NCBI RefSeq assembly: GCF_048159605.1
Contig: NZ_JBLREB010000004.1
Span: 1-64,000 of the forward strand
DNA from: Ectobacillus polymachus
GTDB taxonomy: Bacteria > Bacillota > Bacilli > Bacillales > Bacillaceae_G
DNA length: 64,000 bases
Direction: 5' to 3'
Position 1 is the first letter of the stretch. The number at the start of each line of letters is the position of its first letter. This document shows, piece after piece, positions 8,257 to 17,761 of the stretch. The notes under the pieces were generated by a model that saw nothing but the letters and a program-made list of their open reading frames with translations, made no database searches and was not told the origin of the DNA. Position numbers and translations under genes: made by a program.

Positions 8257-10456
8257 GCCAAGTCCAGAGCAAATTCAAGAACAAAAGCTTTATGCCCAAA
8301 TGGGACTTTCAGACGAAGAGTTTGAAATGGTAAAGAATATTCTCGGCCGTATGCCGAACTATACGGAGACTGGATTATTCTCTGTTATGTGGTCCGAGCA
8401 TTGTAGCTATAAGAATTCAAAACCAGTGCTTCGTAAGTTTCCAACTTCAGGAGATCGCGTACTGCAAGGACCTGGCGAGGGGGCTGGTATCGTTGATATC
8501 GGTGATCAACAGGCAGTTGTATTTAAGATTGAAAGCCATAACCATCCTTCTGCCATTGAGCCCTATCAAGGAGCTGCAACTGGTGTAGGTGGAATTATTC
8601 GCGATGTATTTTCAATGGGAGCACGTCCTATTGCTATCTTAGATTCTCTTCGTTTTGGTGAGCTAACAACACCACGCGTTAAATATTTATTTGAGGAAGT
8701 TGTTGCAGGAATTGCTGGATATGGGAACTGTATCGGGATTCCAACAGTAGGCGGAGAAGTTCAATTTGATCCATGCTATGAGGGAAATCCACTTGTTAAT
8801 GCTATGTGCGTAGGGCTTATCAATCATAGTGATATTAAAAAGGGGCAGGCACACGGCGTCGGCAACACGGTTATGTATGTAGGTGCTTCCACTGGCCGTG
8901 ACGGCATTCATGGTGCTACCTTTGCTTCTGAAGAATTATCTTCTGAATCGGAATCGAAACGTCCTGCTGTGCAAGTAGGGGATCCATTTATGGAAAAGCT
9001 TCTTTTAGAAGCTTGTCTTGAACTTGTTCATTTCGATTCTCTTGTGGGTATTCAGGATATGGGGGCAGCGGGATTAACTTCATCTGCTGCTGAAATGGCA
9101 AGTAAAGCCGGTATGGGAATTGAAATGTATTTAGACGATGTGCCGCAGCGTGAAACGGGCATGACGGCTTATGAAATGATGTTATCTGAATCCCAAGAGC
9201 GTATGTTAATTGTAGTTAAGAAAGGTCAAGAGCAAGAGATTGTTGACTTGTTTAAAAAATATGATCTAGCAGCGGTTGCAATTGGAAAAGTAACCGATGA
9301 TAAAATGCTTCGTCTTTTCCATAAGGGTGAAAAGGTAGCAGACGTTCCAGTAGATGCACTTGCAGAGGAGGCACCTGTGTATCATAAGCCTTCTAAAGAG
9401 CCTGCTTACTTCTCACAATTTCAAAATATGACGATTCCGGCTCCAAAGCTTGAAAATTATAAAGAAACATTACTAGCGCTTCTTCGTCAGCCTACGATTG
9501 CAAGTAAAGAGTGGGTCTTTGATCAGTATGATTATCAAGTGCGAACCAATACTGTTGTAATCCCAGGATCAGATGCTGCTGTTGTTCGCGTACGCGGTAC
9601 GAAGAAGGCACTTGCGATGACAACGGATTGTAATTCTCGTTATATTTATTTAAATCCGGAAATCGGCGGAAAAATTGCGGTTGCCGAGGCAGCGCGCAAT
9701 ATCGTGTGCTCAGGTGCAGAGCCTCTTGCAATTACAGATTGCTTGAACTTTGGAAACCCTGAAAAGCCAGAAATTTTCTGGCAAATCGAAAAATCAGCTG
9801 ACGGAATGAGTGCAGCTTGTACTACACTTGGAACACCTGTTATTGGCGGGAATGTTTCTCTTTATAACGAACGGAGCGGAGAAGCTATTTACCCAACACC
9901 AACAATTGGTATGGTAGGATTAGTTCACGATTTGTCACATGTAACAACGCAAGAATTTAAGCAAGCCGGCGATCTCATTTATGTGATCGGTGAAGCAAAA
10001 GAAGAATTTGGTGGCAGTGAATTACAAAAAATGATGGATGGTATGATTTGTGGACCATCTCCTAGCATAGATTTAGAAGTAGAAGCAAGACGTCAAAAGC
10101 AATTGCTTACTGCGATTCAAGCTGGTTTAATTCAGTCTGCTCATGATATTGCTGAAGGCGGTTTTGCTGTAGCCATAGCTGAATCACTTATTAGTGCAAA
10201 GGCACTTGGTGCAACGGTACAGATTAAGGGTGAAGCTGTAGCAGAATTATTTGCAGAAACACAGTCACGATTTGTTATTTCGGTTAAAAAAGAAAATAAA
10301 GAAGCTTTTGAAAACATGGTAGATGCAGAGCTTATTGGAGAGGTCACTGATACTGCTATACTTACAATTCAAGATGGTGAAGAAAGCCTTGTGACTGCAC
10401 AGGTTGATGAGCTGGTAGATGCTTGGAAAGGAGCTATTCCATGCTTGCTGAAATAA
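8243..10456 (+). CDS. purL: Phosphoribosylformylglycinamidine synthase subunit PurL
   Basis: 737 residues, the small-type PurL that works with separate PurS and PurQ. Two AIR-synthase-like halves are visible: the first with SEHCSYKNSKP and GVGGIIRD, the second with GGNVSLYNE and SAHDIAEGGFA. It is the ATP-dependent synthetase subunit. An upstream ribosome site (GGAGGGAATC) precedes the ATG. The 3' end overlaps purF by 16 bases. Confidence 0.97.
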   Translation: MLQLEPSPEQIQEQKLYAQMGLSDEEFEMVKNILGRMPNYTETGLFSVMWSEHCSYKNSKPVLRKFPTSGDRVLQGPGEGAGIVDIGDQQAVVFKIESHNHPSAIEPYQGAATGVGGIIRDVFSMGARPIAILDSLRFGELTTPRVKYLFEEVVAGIAGYGNCIGIPTVGGEVQFDPCYEGNPLVNAMCVGLINHSDIKKGQAHGVGNTVMYVGASTGRDGIHGATFASEELSSESESKRPAVQVGDPFMEKLLLEACLELVHFDSLVGIQDMGAAGLTSSAAEMASKAGMGIEMYLDDVPQRETGMTAYEMMLSESQERMLIVVKKGQEQEIVDLFKKYDLAAVAIGKVTDDKMLRLFHKGEKVADVPVDALAEEAPVYHKPSKEPAYFSQFQNMTIPAPKLENYKETLLALLRQPTIASKEWVFDQYDYQVRTNTVVIPGSDAAVVRVRGTKKALAMTTDCNSRYIYLNPEIGGKIAVAEAARNIVCSGAEPLAITDCLNFGNPEKPEIFWQIEKSADGMSAACTTLGTPVIGGNVSLYNERSGEAIYPTPTIGMVGLVHDLSHVTTQEFKQAGDLIYVIGEAKEEFGGSELQKMMDGMICGPSPSIDLEVEARRQKQLLTAIQAGLIQSAHDIAEGGFAVAIAESLISAKALGATVQIKGEAVAELFAETQSRFVISVKKENKEAFENMVDAELIGEVTDTAILTIQDGEESLVTAQVDELVDAWKGAIPCLLK

Positions 10457-11850
10457 AGGGCTTAAATGAAGAATGTGGCGTGTTTGGAATTTGGGGCCAC
10501 AGTAATGCAGCACAAATTACGTATTATGGACTTCACAGCTTGCAGCATCGTGGTCAAGAAGGAGCAGGAATTGTTACGAACGATGGTAAAAAACTTGAAG
10601 GACATAAAGGGCTAGGACTCATTACAGATGTATTCTCGAACGGAGAACTTAGTCAGCTTAGCGGTGACGCTGCAATTGGGCATGTTCGCTATGCAACAGC
10701 AGGCGGCGGAGGATATGAAAATGTCCAACCTCTTTTGTTTCATTCTCAAACGGGAAGTCTCGCACTTGCTCATAACGGTAATCTAGTAAATGCGAATCGA
10801 ATTAAGCTTGAGCTTGAAATGCAAGGCAGCATTTTTCAAACAACATCAGATACAGAAGTGCTTGCTCATCTGCTAAGACGTTATAATGAATTTCCATTAG
10901 TAGAACGTGTGAAGGTAGCGCTTAATAAAATACAAGGTGCCTATGCATTTCTTATCATGACGGAATCAGAGCTGATAGTGGCTCTGGATCCGAATGGATT
11001 CCGACCTCTTGCACTTGGTAAATTAGACGATGCCTATGTGGTCGCGTCAGAAACATGCGCCTTTGATATCGTTGGAGCAACATATATTCGTGATGTAGAG
11101 CCTGGAGAATTGCTTGTCATTTCCGATGAAGGTATAGAATCTCAAATATTTGCTGAAAAGACGAAGCATACAATCTGTAGTATGGAGTATATCTATTTTT
11201 CACGGCCAGATAGTAATATTGACGGGATTAACGTACATGCAGCACGGAAAAGTATGGGGAAACAACTTGCGAAAGAAGCACCTGTTGAGGCAGATATTGT
11301 AACAGGCGTTCCGGATTCCAGCATTTCAGCAGCTATCGGATTTGCTGAAGCTTCGGGGATCCCATATGAACTTGGACTTATTAAAAATCGGTACGTTGGT
11401 CGAACCTTTATTCAGCCATCCCAAGAACTTAGGGAACGTGGCGTGAAGATGAAGCTTTCTCCTGTACGAGGTATTGTAGAGGGAAAGCGGGTCGTGATGA
11501 TTGATGATTCCATTGTGCGTGGAACGACGAGCAGACGTATTGTGGGAATGCTTCGCGATGCCGGTGCAACGGAAGTACATGTTCGTATTGCAGCGCCGCC
11601 GATTGTAAATCCTTGTTTTTATGGCATTGATACTTCCTCTCGTGAAGAGCTGATTGCAGCTAATCATTCCATTGAAGAAATCCGTGAAATGATTGGCGCA
11701 GATTCCCTTTCATTTTTAAGTGAAGAAGGATTAGAAGAAGTAATCGGAAGTCAGCAATCAAGCGAATGTCGTGGACAATGTATGGCATGCTTTAATGGAA
11801 AGTATCCAACGCCGACTTATGAAGATGAGCTTATTCATCAACGTGATTAA
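10441..11850 (+). CDS. purF: Amidophosphoribosyltransferase
   Basis: 469-residue first enzyme of the pathway, turning PRPP and glutamine into phosphoribosylamine. Residues 1-11 (MLAEIKGLNEE) are the propeptide known from B. subtilis; Cys12 (CGVFG) becomes the N-terminal nucleophile after cleavage. The PRPP-binding loop VVMIDDSIVRGTTSR is intact, and the C-terminal CRGQCMAC supplies cysteines of the structural 4Fe-4S cluster. An in-frame extension to 10423 lies inside purL; the ATG at 10441 follows GGAAAGGAG and gives the family N-terminus. Confidence 0.97.
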   Translation: MLAEIKGLNEECGVFGIWGHSNAAQITYYGLHSLQHRGQEGAGIVTNDGKKLEGHKGLGLITDVFSNGELSQLSGDAAIGHVRYATAGGGGYENVQPLLFHSQTGSLALAHNGNLVNANRIKLELEMQGSIFQTTSDTEVLAHLLRRYNEFPLVERVKVALNKIQGAYAFLIMTESELIVALDPNGFRPLALGKLDDAYVVASETCAFDIVGATYIRDVEPGELLVISDEGIESQIFAEKTKHTICSMEYIYFSRPDSNIDGINVHAARKSMGKQLAKEAPVEADIVTGVPDSSISAAIGFAEASGIPYELGLIKNRYVGRTFIQPSQELRERGVKMKLSPVRGIVEGKRVVMIDDSIVRGTTSRRIVGMLRDAGATEVHVRIAAPPIVNPCFYGIDTSSREELIAANHSIEEIREMIGADSLSFLSEEGLEEVIGSQQSSECRGQCMACFNGKYPTPTYEDELIHQRD

Positions 11851-11856
11851 AGACTA

Positions 11857-11882
11857 GAGGGGGGATTCCCCCCTTGTTTTAA
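11857..11882 (+). terminator. Hairpin between purF and purM
   Basis: AGGGGGG, loop ATT, CCCCCCTT then GTTTT. It is a compact GC hairpin with a short T-run in the 135-base purF-purM gap, so it could attenuate the promoter-distal half of the operon. Confidence 0.6.
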
Positions 11883-11985
11883 TCATTTCCTTCCGGTTTT
11901 TATAGATTTAAATAAATTGTTCGGATTTAGGACTTGGTTTGTTTCCATATGTCCACTTTTTTGAATTGAAAGGAGAAAAACCATA

Positions 11986-13026
11986 ATGGCAGATGCGTAT
12001 AAGCAAGCAGGAGTGGATATTGAAGCAGGATACGAAGCAGTGAATCGTATGAAAAAGCATGTACAGAAGACGATGCGTAAAGAGGTACTTGGCGGACTTG
12101 GCAGCTTCGGAGGGATGTTTGATCTTTCTGCATTTCAATTAGAAGAGCCAGTTCTTGTTTCCGGCACAGATGGGGTAGGAACGAAGCTCATGGTTGCATT
12201 TATGATGGACAAGCACGATACGATTGGAATTGACGCGGTTGCGATGTGTGTCAATGATATCGCCTCACAAGGTGCAGAACCATTGTTCTTTTTAGATTAT
12301 ATTGCGTGCGGAAAGGCAGACCCTTCTCGTATTGAAAGTATCGTGAAAGGTGTTGCAGATGGATGTCAGCAAGCTGGCTGTGCATTAGTTGGCGGAGAAA
12401 CAGCTGAAATGCCGGGCATGTATGGAGAAAATGAATACGATCTTGCAGGCTTTACGGTTGGAATTGTGGATAAGAAAAAGCTTATTACGGGAGCGAATAT
12501 AGCGCAGGGAGATGTTCTAATTGGTCTTGCATCAAGCGGTATCCATAGTAATGGGTATTCACTCGTTCGTAGGGTGCTTCTAGAACAAGGAGAGCTCTCC
12601 CTTCATGAAACATATGGCAAGCTAGATACAACGTTAGGAGAAGAATTGCTACGTCCAACGAAAATTTACGTAAAGCCAGTTCGTGAAGTGATGAAGAAGT
12701 ATGAGCTAAAAGGAATTGCTCACATCACAGGCGGAGGATTTATTGAAAACATTCCTCGTATGTTGCCTGAGGGGATTGCAGCTGAAATCGATTATGGTTC
12801 ATGGCCTATTCTACCGATTTTCGACTTGCTTCAAGAAACAGGTAAGCTAAATCGTAAAGATATGTTTAATATTTTCAATATGGGAATTGGGATGGTATTT
12901 GCAGTAAAAGAAGCTGACGTTGAAGGTGTACTTGATCTACTACAATCAGAAGACGAACAGGCATATGTAATTGGTAGAACAATCGCTGGAGAAGGCGTAA
13001 CGTTTAGCGGAGGTCAGATGGAATGA
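11986..13026 (+). CDS. purM: Phosphoribosylformylglycinamidine cyclo-ligase (AIR synthetase)
   Basis: 346 residues; closes FGAM to AIR with ATP. The N-terminal VDIEAGYEAV, SGTDGVGTKL and GGETAEMPGMY motifs and the C-terminal HITGGGFIENIPRMLP are diagnostic. A clear GAAAGGAG site precedes the ATG after a 135-base gap that contains a hairpin. It overlaps purN by ATGA. Confidence 0.97.
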   Translation: MADAYKQAGVDIEAGYEAVNRMKKHVQKTMRKEVLGGLGSFGGMFDLSAFQLEEPVLVSGTDGVGTKLMVAFMMDKHDTIGIDAVAMCVNDIASQGAEPLFFLDYIACGKADPSRIESIVKGVADGCQQAGCALVGGETAEMPGMYGENEYDLAGFTVGIVDKKKLITGANIAQGDVLIGLASSGIHSNGYSLVRRVLLEQGELSLHETYGKLDTTLGEELLRPTKIYVKPVREVMKKYELKGIAHITGGGFIENIPRMLPEGIAAEIDYGSWPILPIFDLLQETGKLNRKDMFNIFNMGIGMVFAVKEADVEGVLDLLQSEDEQAYVIGRTIAGEGVTFSGGQME

Positions 13027-13601
13027 ACCGATTAGCAGTATTTGCATCCGGAACAGGCTCTAATTTTCAAGCAATTGTTGATGCGATTGAGGACGGTGTA
13101 CTTGATGCACAAGTATGTATCCTTGTCTGTGATAAACCGAATGCGAGAGTAGTAGAAAGAGCATTGGCACATCAGATTCCAACCTTCGTATTTCAGCCGA
13201 AAAGCTATCAATCGAAAATGGCATTTGAGACGGAAATATGCAAGCAGCTTCGCAAATTAGAAGTGGATTGGATTATTCTCGCAGGGTATATGCGTTTGAT
13301 TGGGGAAACCCTTCTTAGCGCTTATGAAGGACGAATTATTAATATTCATCCATCCTTACTTCCTAACTTTCCAGGTAAGGATGCCATTGGACAAGCACTT
13401 GCAGCTGACGCTGTAACGACAGGTGTAACCATCCATTATGTAGATGAAGGTATGGATACAGGTCCGATTATTGCACAGCAAGCTGTCTCAATTGAGAAAG
13501 ATGATACGCATGATAGTTTGCAGAAAAAGATTCAACAAGTGGAGCATCAGCTATATATTGAAACGATTTCAAATTTAGTAACAGGGGCGATAAAACGATG
13601 A
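13023..13601 (+). CDS. purN: Phosphoribosylglycinamide formyltransferase (folate-dependent)
   Basis: 192 residues; transfers formyl from 10-formyltetrahydrofolate to GAR. The N-terminus LAVFASGTGSNFQAI, the catalytic NIHPSLLP segment with the Asn-His pair, and the later HYVDEGMDTGPII with the catalytic Asp are all present. It is coupled to purM and purH by ATGA overlaps on both sides. Confidence 0.97.
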   Translation: MNRLAVFASGTGSNFQAIVDAIEDGVLDAQVCILVCDKPNARVVERALAHQIPTFVFQPKSYQSKMAFETEICKQLRKLEVDWIILAGYMRLIGETLLSAYEGRIINIHPSLLPNFPGKDAIGQALAADAVTTGVTIHYVDEGMDTGPIIAQQAVSIEKDDTHDSLQKKIQQVEHQLYIETISNLVTGAIKR

Positions 13602-15130
13602 AGAAGCGTGCATTAGTAAGTGTATCTGACAAAACAGGAATTGTTGAATTTGTAAAGGGTCTTAAAGAACAAGGAGTAGAGGTTATTTCAACAGGTGGTA
13701 CACATAAATTACTAGAGCAAAACGGTGTGGATGTAATTGGAATCTCAGAAGTAACTGGTTTCCCTGAAATTATGGACGGTCGTGTAAAGACATTACATCC
13801 TAATATTCACGGGGGCTTACTAGCTGTACGTGACAACGAAACACATATGGCACAAATGAAAGAATTAGGTATTGAACCAATCGATTTCGTAGTGGTAAAT
13901 CTGTATCCATTCAAAGAAACGGTTGCAAAACCAGACGTAACGTTCGCTGATGCTATAGAGAATATTGATATCGGCGGCCCAACTATGATTCGTTCTGCAG
14001 CGAAAAATCATGAATATGTTACGGTTATTGTTGATCCTGCAGACTATGATATCGTACTTGCACAGCTGAAGGAAAACGGAGAAGTATCAAAAGAACAAAA
14101 GCGTAAGCTGGCAGCTAAGGTATTTCGTCATACAGCAGCATACGATGCTCTTATTTCTGAATACTTAACAAAGCAGGTTGGTGAAGAAAGTCCTGAAACT
14201 GTTACATTAACATTTGAAAAGAAACAAGATTTACGTTATGGAGAAAATCCACATCAAAAAGCAACATTCTACAAGAGCCCATTTGCAGAAACTTCTTCTA
14301 TTGCGTACGCAACGCAATTACACGGCAAGGAATTGTCTTACAATAACATTAACGATGCAAATGCAGCACTTGGTATGATAGAAGATTTCTCTGAGCCTGC
14401 AGTAGTTGCCGTTAAACATATGAACCCATGCGGCGTCGGTGTTGGAGGTAATATCTTTGAAGCATACGAACGCGCGTATACAGCTGATCCTATTTCCATT
14501 TTTGGCGGTATTATTGCAGCAAATCGTGAAATTGATAAAGCAACAGCAGAAAAAATGCATGAAATTTTCTTAGAAATTATTATCGCGCCATCATTCTCAG
14601 AAGAAGCATTAACAATCCTTGAAGGAAAGAAAAACCTTCGTCTTCTAACTGTTGATTTAGAAAAAGGAGAAACAAAACGTAAGTTTACATCCGTTCGCGG
14701 TGGTTTATTAATTCAAGATGAAGATACTGTATCTTTAGAAGATGTAACGATTACGTATCCAACAAAGCGTCAGCCGACAGAGAAAGAATGGGAAGATTTA
14801 AAACTTGCATGGAAAGTTGTAAAACATGTTAAATCAAACGCAATTGTTCTAGCAAAGGACAACATGACAATCGGAATTGGGGCAGGACAAATGAATCGCG
14901 TTGGTTCTGCAAACATTGCTATTGCACAAGCAGGAGAAAAGGTTAGTGGCTCTGCACTTGCATCCGATGCATTCTTCCCAATGCCTGATACAGTTGAGGC
15001 AGCTGCTAAAGCAGGAATAACTGCGATTATTCAACCAGGTGGAAGTATCCGTGATGAAGATTCTATCAAAAAAGCAGATGAATATAACATTGCGATGGTG
15101 TTCACTGGAGTACGCCACTTCAAGCATTAA
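13598..15130 (+). CDS. purH: Bifunctional AICAR transformylase / IMP cyclohydrolase
   Basis: 510 residues, catalysing the last two steps to IMP. The N-terminal IMP cyclohydrolase (MGS-like) domain shows VSVSDKTGIVEF and STGGTHKLL; the transformylase part has DLRYGENPHQ, the AVKHMNPCG catalytic Lys-His and IIQPGGSIRD near the C-terminus. It overlaps purN and is followed by purD after 12 bases. Confidence 0.97.
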   Translation: MKKRALVSVSDKTGIVEFVKGLKEQGVEVISTGGTHKLLEQNGVDVIGISEVTGFPEIMDGRVKTLHPNIHGGLLAVRDNETHMAQMKELGIEPIDFVVVNLYPFKETVAKPDVTFADAIENIDIGGPTMIRSAAKNHEYVTVIVDPADYDIVLAQLKENGEVSKEQKRKLAAKVFRHTAAYDALISEYLTKQVGEESPETVTLTFEKKQDLRYGENPHQKATFYKSPFAETSSIAYATQLHGKELSYNNINDANAALGMIEDFSEPAVVAVKHMNPCGVGVGGNIFEAYERAYTADPISIFGGIIAANREIDKATAEKMHEIFLEIIIAPSFSEEALTILEGKKNLRLLTVDLEKGETKRKFTSVRGGLLIQDEDTVSLEDVTITYPTKRQPTEKEWEDLKLAWKVVKHVKSNAIVLAKDNMTIGIGAGQMNRVGSANIAIAQAGEKVSGSALASDAFFPMPDTVEAAAKAGITAIIQPGGSIRDEDSIKKADEYNIAMVFTGVRHFKH

Positions 15131-15142
15131 GGAGGAAGATGC

Positions 15143-16405
15143 ATGAATGTATTAGTAATCGGCCGTGGGGGCAGGGAGCATGCGCTAGCGTGGAAGCTAG
15201 CGCAGTCCAGCTCTGTTGATACCGTATATGTAGCGCCAGGAAATGAAGGTATGCAGGAAATTGCAAAGCTCGTTCCTATTGAAGAACTTGATTTTGACGC
15301 ATTAGCATCCTTTGCAAAAGAGAAAGAGATTGCCCTAACTGTAGTAGGACCAGAAGTTCCTCTTACAGCGGGTATTGTCAATCATTTTGAAGAAAAAGGA
15401 TTACGTATATTTGGTCCTCGTAAAGAGGCTGCTATTATTGAAGGCAGTAAGGCGTTTACGAAGGAGCTTATGAAAAAGTATCAAATTCCGACTGCTTTCT
15501 ACGAAGCATTTACAGATTATGATTCTGCTGTCTCTTATGTGAAGAAAGTCGGAGCACCTATTGTCATTAAGGCAGACGGGTTAGCAGCAGGTAAAGGTGT
15601 AGTCGTTGCAATGACGGAAGAGGAAGCTCTATCAGCAGTTCAAGATATGCTGCAGGGAGCAAAATTCGGAGAAGCAAGTAAAAAAGTCGTAATTGAAGAA
15701 TTTTTGGAAGGGCAAGAATTCTCTTTAATGGCATTTGTTAAGGGTACGACTGTTTATCCAATGGTCATTTCGCAGGACCATAAGCGTGCATTTGATGGTG
15801 ATGAGGGACCTAATACAGGAGGAATGGGTGCTTATTCTCCTGTACCGCAAATCCCGCAAAGTATTGTTGATTCAGCAGTTGAAACGATTCTACAGCCGGT
15901 TGCAAATGCAATGGTTACGGAAAATCGATCTTTTACAGGTATTCTCTATGCAGGTCTTATTCTAACGACAGAAGGTCCGAAAGTAATTGAATTTAATGCT
16001 CGTTTTGGTGACCCTGAGACAGAGGTAGTTCTTCCTCGGTTAGAAAATGATTTGGTAGATGTAATGAACCGTGTACTAGATGGGAATCCAATCTCGCTTC
16101 AATGGTCAGAAGAAGCTGTAGTTGGTGTATTTCTTGCCGCAAAAGGGTACCCAGAAGGTTATGAGAAGGGACACGTTATTCACTTTGGTGAACTAACAGA
16201 TGAAGCACTAGTCTTTCATGCTGGTACGAAAATGAAGGACGGCATGTTTGTGACAAATGGAGGACGGGTACTATTTGTAGCAAGACGCGGTAAAGATTTA
16301 GCTTCAGCAAAAGAAAAAGTGTATCAAGAATTACAGCATATACAAAGTGAAGGATTGTTTTACCGCTCGGATATAGGGCAAAAAGCAATTGATTATATGC
16401 AATGA
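15143..16405 (+). CDS. purD: Phosphoribosylamine-glycine ligase
   Basis: 420-residue ATP-grasp ligase that makes GAR from phosphoribosylamine, glycine and ATP. It begins MNVLVIGRGGREHALAWK and has the ATP-grasp KADGLAAGKGV loop, DEGPNTGGMGAYSP and EFNARFGDPE (metal ligands). It is the last gene of the operon, with AAGGAGGAAG before the start and a terminator after the stop. Confidence 0.97.
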   Translation: MNVLVIGRGGREHALAWKLAQSSSVDTVYVAPGNEGMQEIAKLVPIEELDFDALASFAKEKEIALTVVGPEVPLTAGIVNHFEEKGLRIFGPRKEAAIIEGSKAFTKELMKKYQIPTAFYEAFTDYDSAVSYVKKVGAPIVIKADGLAAGKGVVVAMTEEEALSAVQDMLQGAKFGEASKKVVIEEFLEGQEFSLMAFVKGTTVYPMVISQDHKRAFDGDEGPNTGGMGAYSPVPQIPQSIVDSAVETILQPVANAMVTENRSFTGILYAGLILTTEGPKVIEFNARFGDPETEVVLPRLENDLVDVMNRVLDGNPISLQWSEEAVVGVFLAAKGYPEGYEKGHVIHFGELTDEALVFHAGTKMKDGMFVTNGGRVLFVARRGKDLASAKEKVYQELQHIQSEGLFYRSDIGQKAIDYMQ

Positions 16406-16408
16406 ACA

Positions 16409-16440
16409 AATGGCTAGCAGATTTGCTAGCCATTCTTTTT
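16409..16440 (+). terminator. Purine operon terminator
   Basis: TGGCTAGCA / TGCTAGCCA nine-pair stem followed by TTCTTTTTG, four bases after the purD stop. Confidence 0.9.
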
Positions 16441-16441
16441 G

Positions 16442-16789
16442 TTAGATTCCCAAAATATCTGATGCTATTTTTGCTTCCATTTTTTCATCGGAAGCATTGT
16501 ATGATGATGAAGGCTTCGTTGCATTGTTTTTATTAGGAGTAGCATCTTCTTTGGTGTCATGATTGCAGCACTTCGTTACATTTAGATAACGGCTTAGCTT
16601 ACATACTTCTGTGATTGGGCAGAAACGTACGATTCCTTCAGCAACCCTCATTGCGCCTATCCAGATCATTAGCTTAGGAAAAACTCTCCAAGGTGTACGT
16701 ACTAATCTTGCTGTCGCAAAGCTTACCACTGCTAGGCCAATTGTAATGCGAATGAGGGCATTTAACGTCCCAATATTCGGTTTAAACAC
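16442..16789 (-). CDS. DUF2892 (YgaP-like) small membrane protein
   Basis: 115 residues. The N-terminal ~70 residues, FKPNIGTLNALIRITIGLA followed by a second hydrophobic stretch and FCPITEVC, match the two-helix DUF2892 family often linked to rhodanese-type sulfur proteins. The C-terminal 45 residues are a polar, Lys/Asn/Ser-rich tail with a CCNHD motif. The gene is convergent with purD and divergent from pcrB; an AGGAG site precedes the start. Function unknown. Confidence 0.8.
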   Translation of the reverse strand: MFKPNIGTLNALIRITIGLAVVSFATARLVRTPWRVFPKLMIWIGAMRVAEGIVRFCPITEVCKLSRYLNVTKCCNHDTKEDATPNKNNATKPSSSYNASDEKMEAKIASDILGI

Positions 16790-17058
16790 GATTAACAGCT
16801 CCTTTCAGACATAACATTGGAAATAGAAATTCTATTTCATCATGTAGTGTCTCACTTCAAATTTTTCTCTATACGAACCAACTTTTAGCTGTTTCAAGAT
16901 TTTTAGTAGATAGTAGTTTTTCCCATCCTTAGCATTACTGTCTGTTCATGTAGAATAACTGCGCATAGGCACACTGGAAATATACATATCGTATGTTCGT
17001 TAATCCACAATTCTTTGGTATAATGAAATAATGCACAACGTATGGAAGAGGTGTGTTC

Positions 17059-17748
17059 ATGTACGAAATAAAAGAATGGAAGCATGTATTTAAGCTTGAC
17101 CCAGAAAAGGAGTTAAGTGAACAGGATTTAGAGCGCATTTGTGAATCTGGAACAGATGCAGTGATCGTTGGTGGAAGTGATGGGATTACATTAGATAATG
17201 TATTATATATGCTCGCAAGTATTCGTAGATATAGCGTTCCTTGTGTGCTAGAAGTATCGGATTTAGAATCATTAACACCGGGATTTGATTATTATTACAT
17301 ACCTTCTGTCTTGAATAGTCGGAATGCAGAATGGATTACCGGTTTTCATCAACGAGCACTTAAGGAATACGGAGATATTATGAATTGGGAAGAAATTTTC
17401 ATGGAGGGATATTGTGTTTGCAATCCTGATTCGAAGGTAGCGCAGCTTACAAATGCCAATTGCAACCTGGATGCACATGATATCGTTGCTTATGCACAGC
17501 TAGCAGACAAGCTGCTTCATCTTCCTATTTTTTATTTAGAATATAGCGGAACGTACGGAGATGTTAACATCGTAAAGCAAGTGAAGCAAAATTTGGAGCA
17601 TGCTCATTTTTACTATGGCGGAGGAATTAAAACCACAGAGCAGGCAAAGGAAATAGCTCAGTATGCAGATACGATTGTCATCGGAAATTTAATATATGAA
17701 AACATCAAAGAAGCATTGAAAACGGTACAAGCAGTGAAAGGGAAGTAA
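17059..17748 (+). CDS. pcrB: Heptaprenylglyceryl phosphate synthase
   Basis: 229-residue TIM-barrel prenyltransferase that joins heptaprenyl diphosphate to sn-glycerol-1-phosphate. It shows GTDAVIVGGSDGIT near the N-terminus, YLEYSGTYGD and the phosphate-binding YYGGGIKTTEQA. ORF reading starts at a GTG (17053), but the ATG at 17059 lies behind AGAGGTG. A TATAAT -10 box is at 17019-17024 with a poor -35. It heads the conserved pcrB-pcrA-ligA-camS run. Confidence 0.94.
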   Translation: MYEIKEWKHVFKLDPEKELSEQDLERICESGTDAVIVGGSDGITLDNVLYMLASIRRYSVPCVLEVSDLESLTPGFDYYYIPSVLNSRNAEWITGFHQRALKEYGDIMNWEEIFMEGYCVCNPDSKVAQLTNANCNLDAHDIVAYAQLADKLLHLPIFYLEYSGTYGDVNIVKQVKQNLEHAHFYYGGGIKTTEQAKEIAQYADTIVIGNLIYENIKEALKTVQAVKGK

Positions 17749-17761
17749 GGAAGGTGACAAA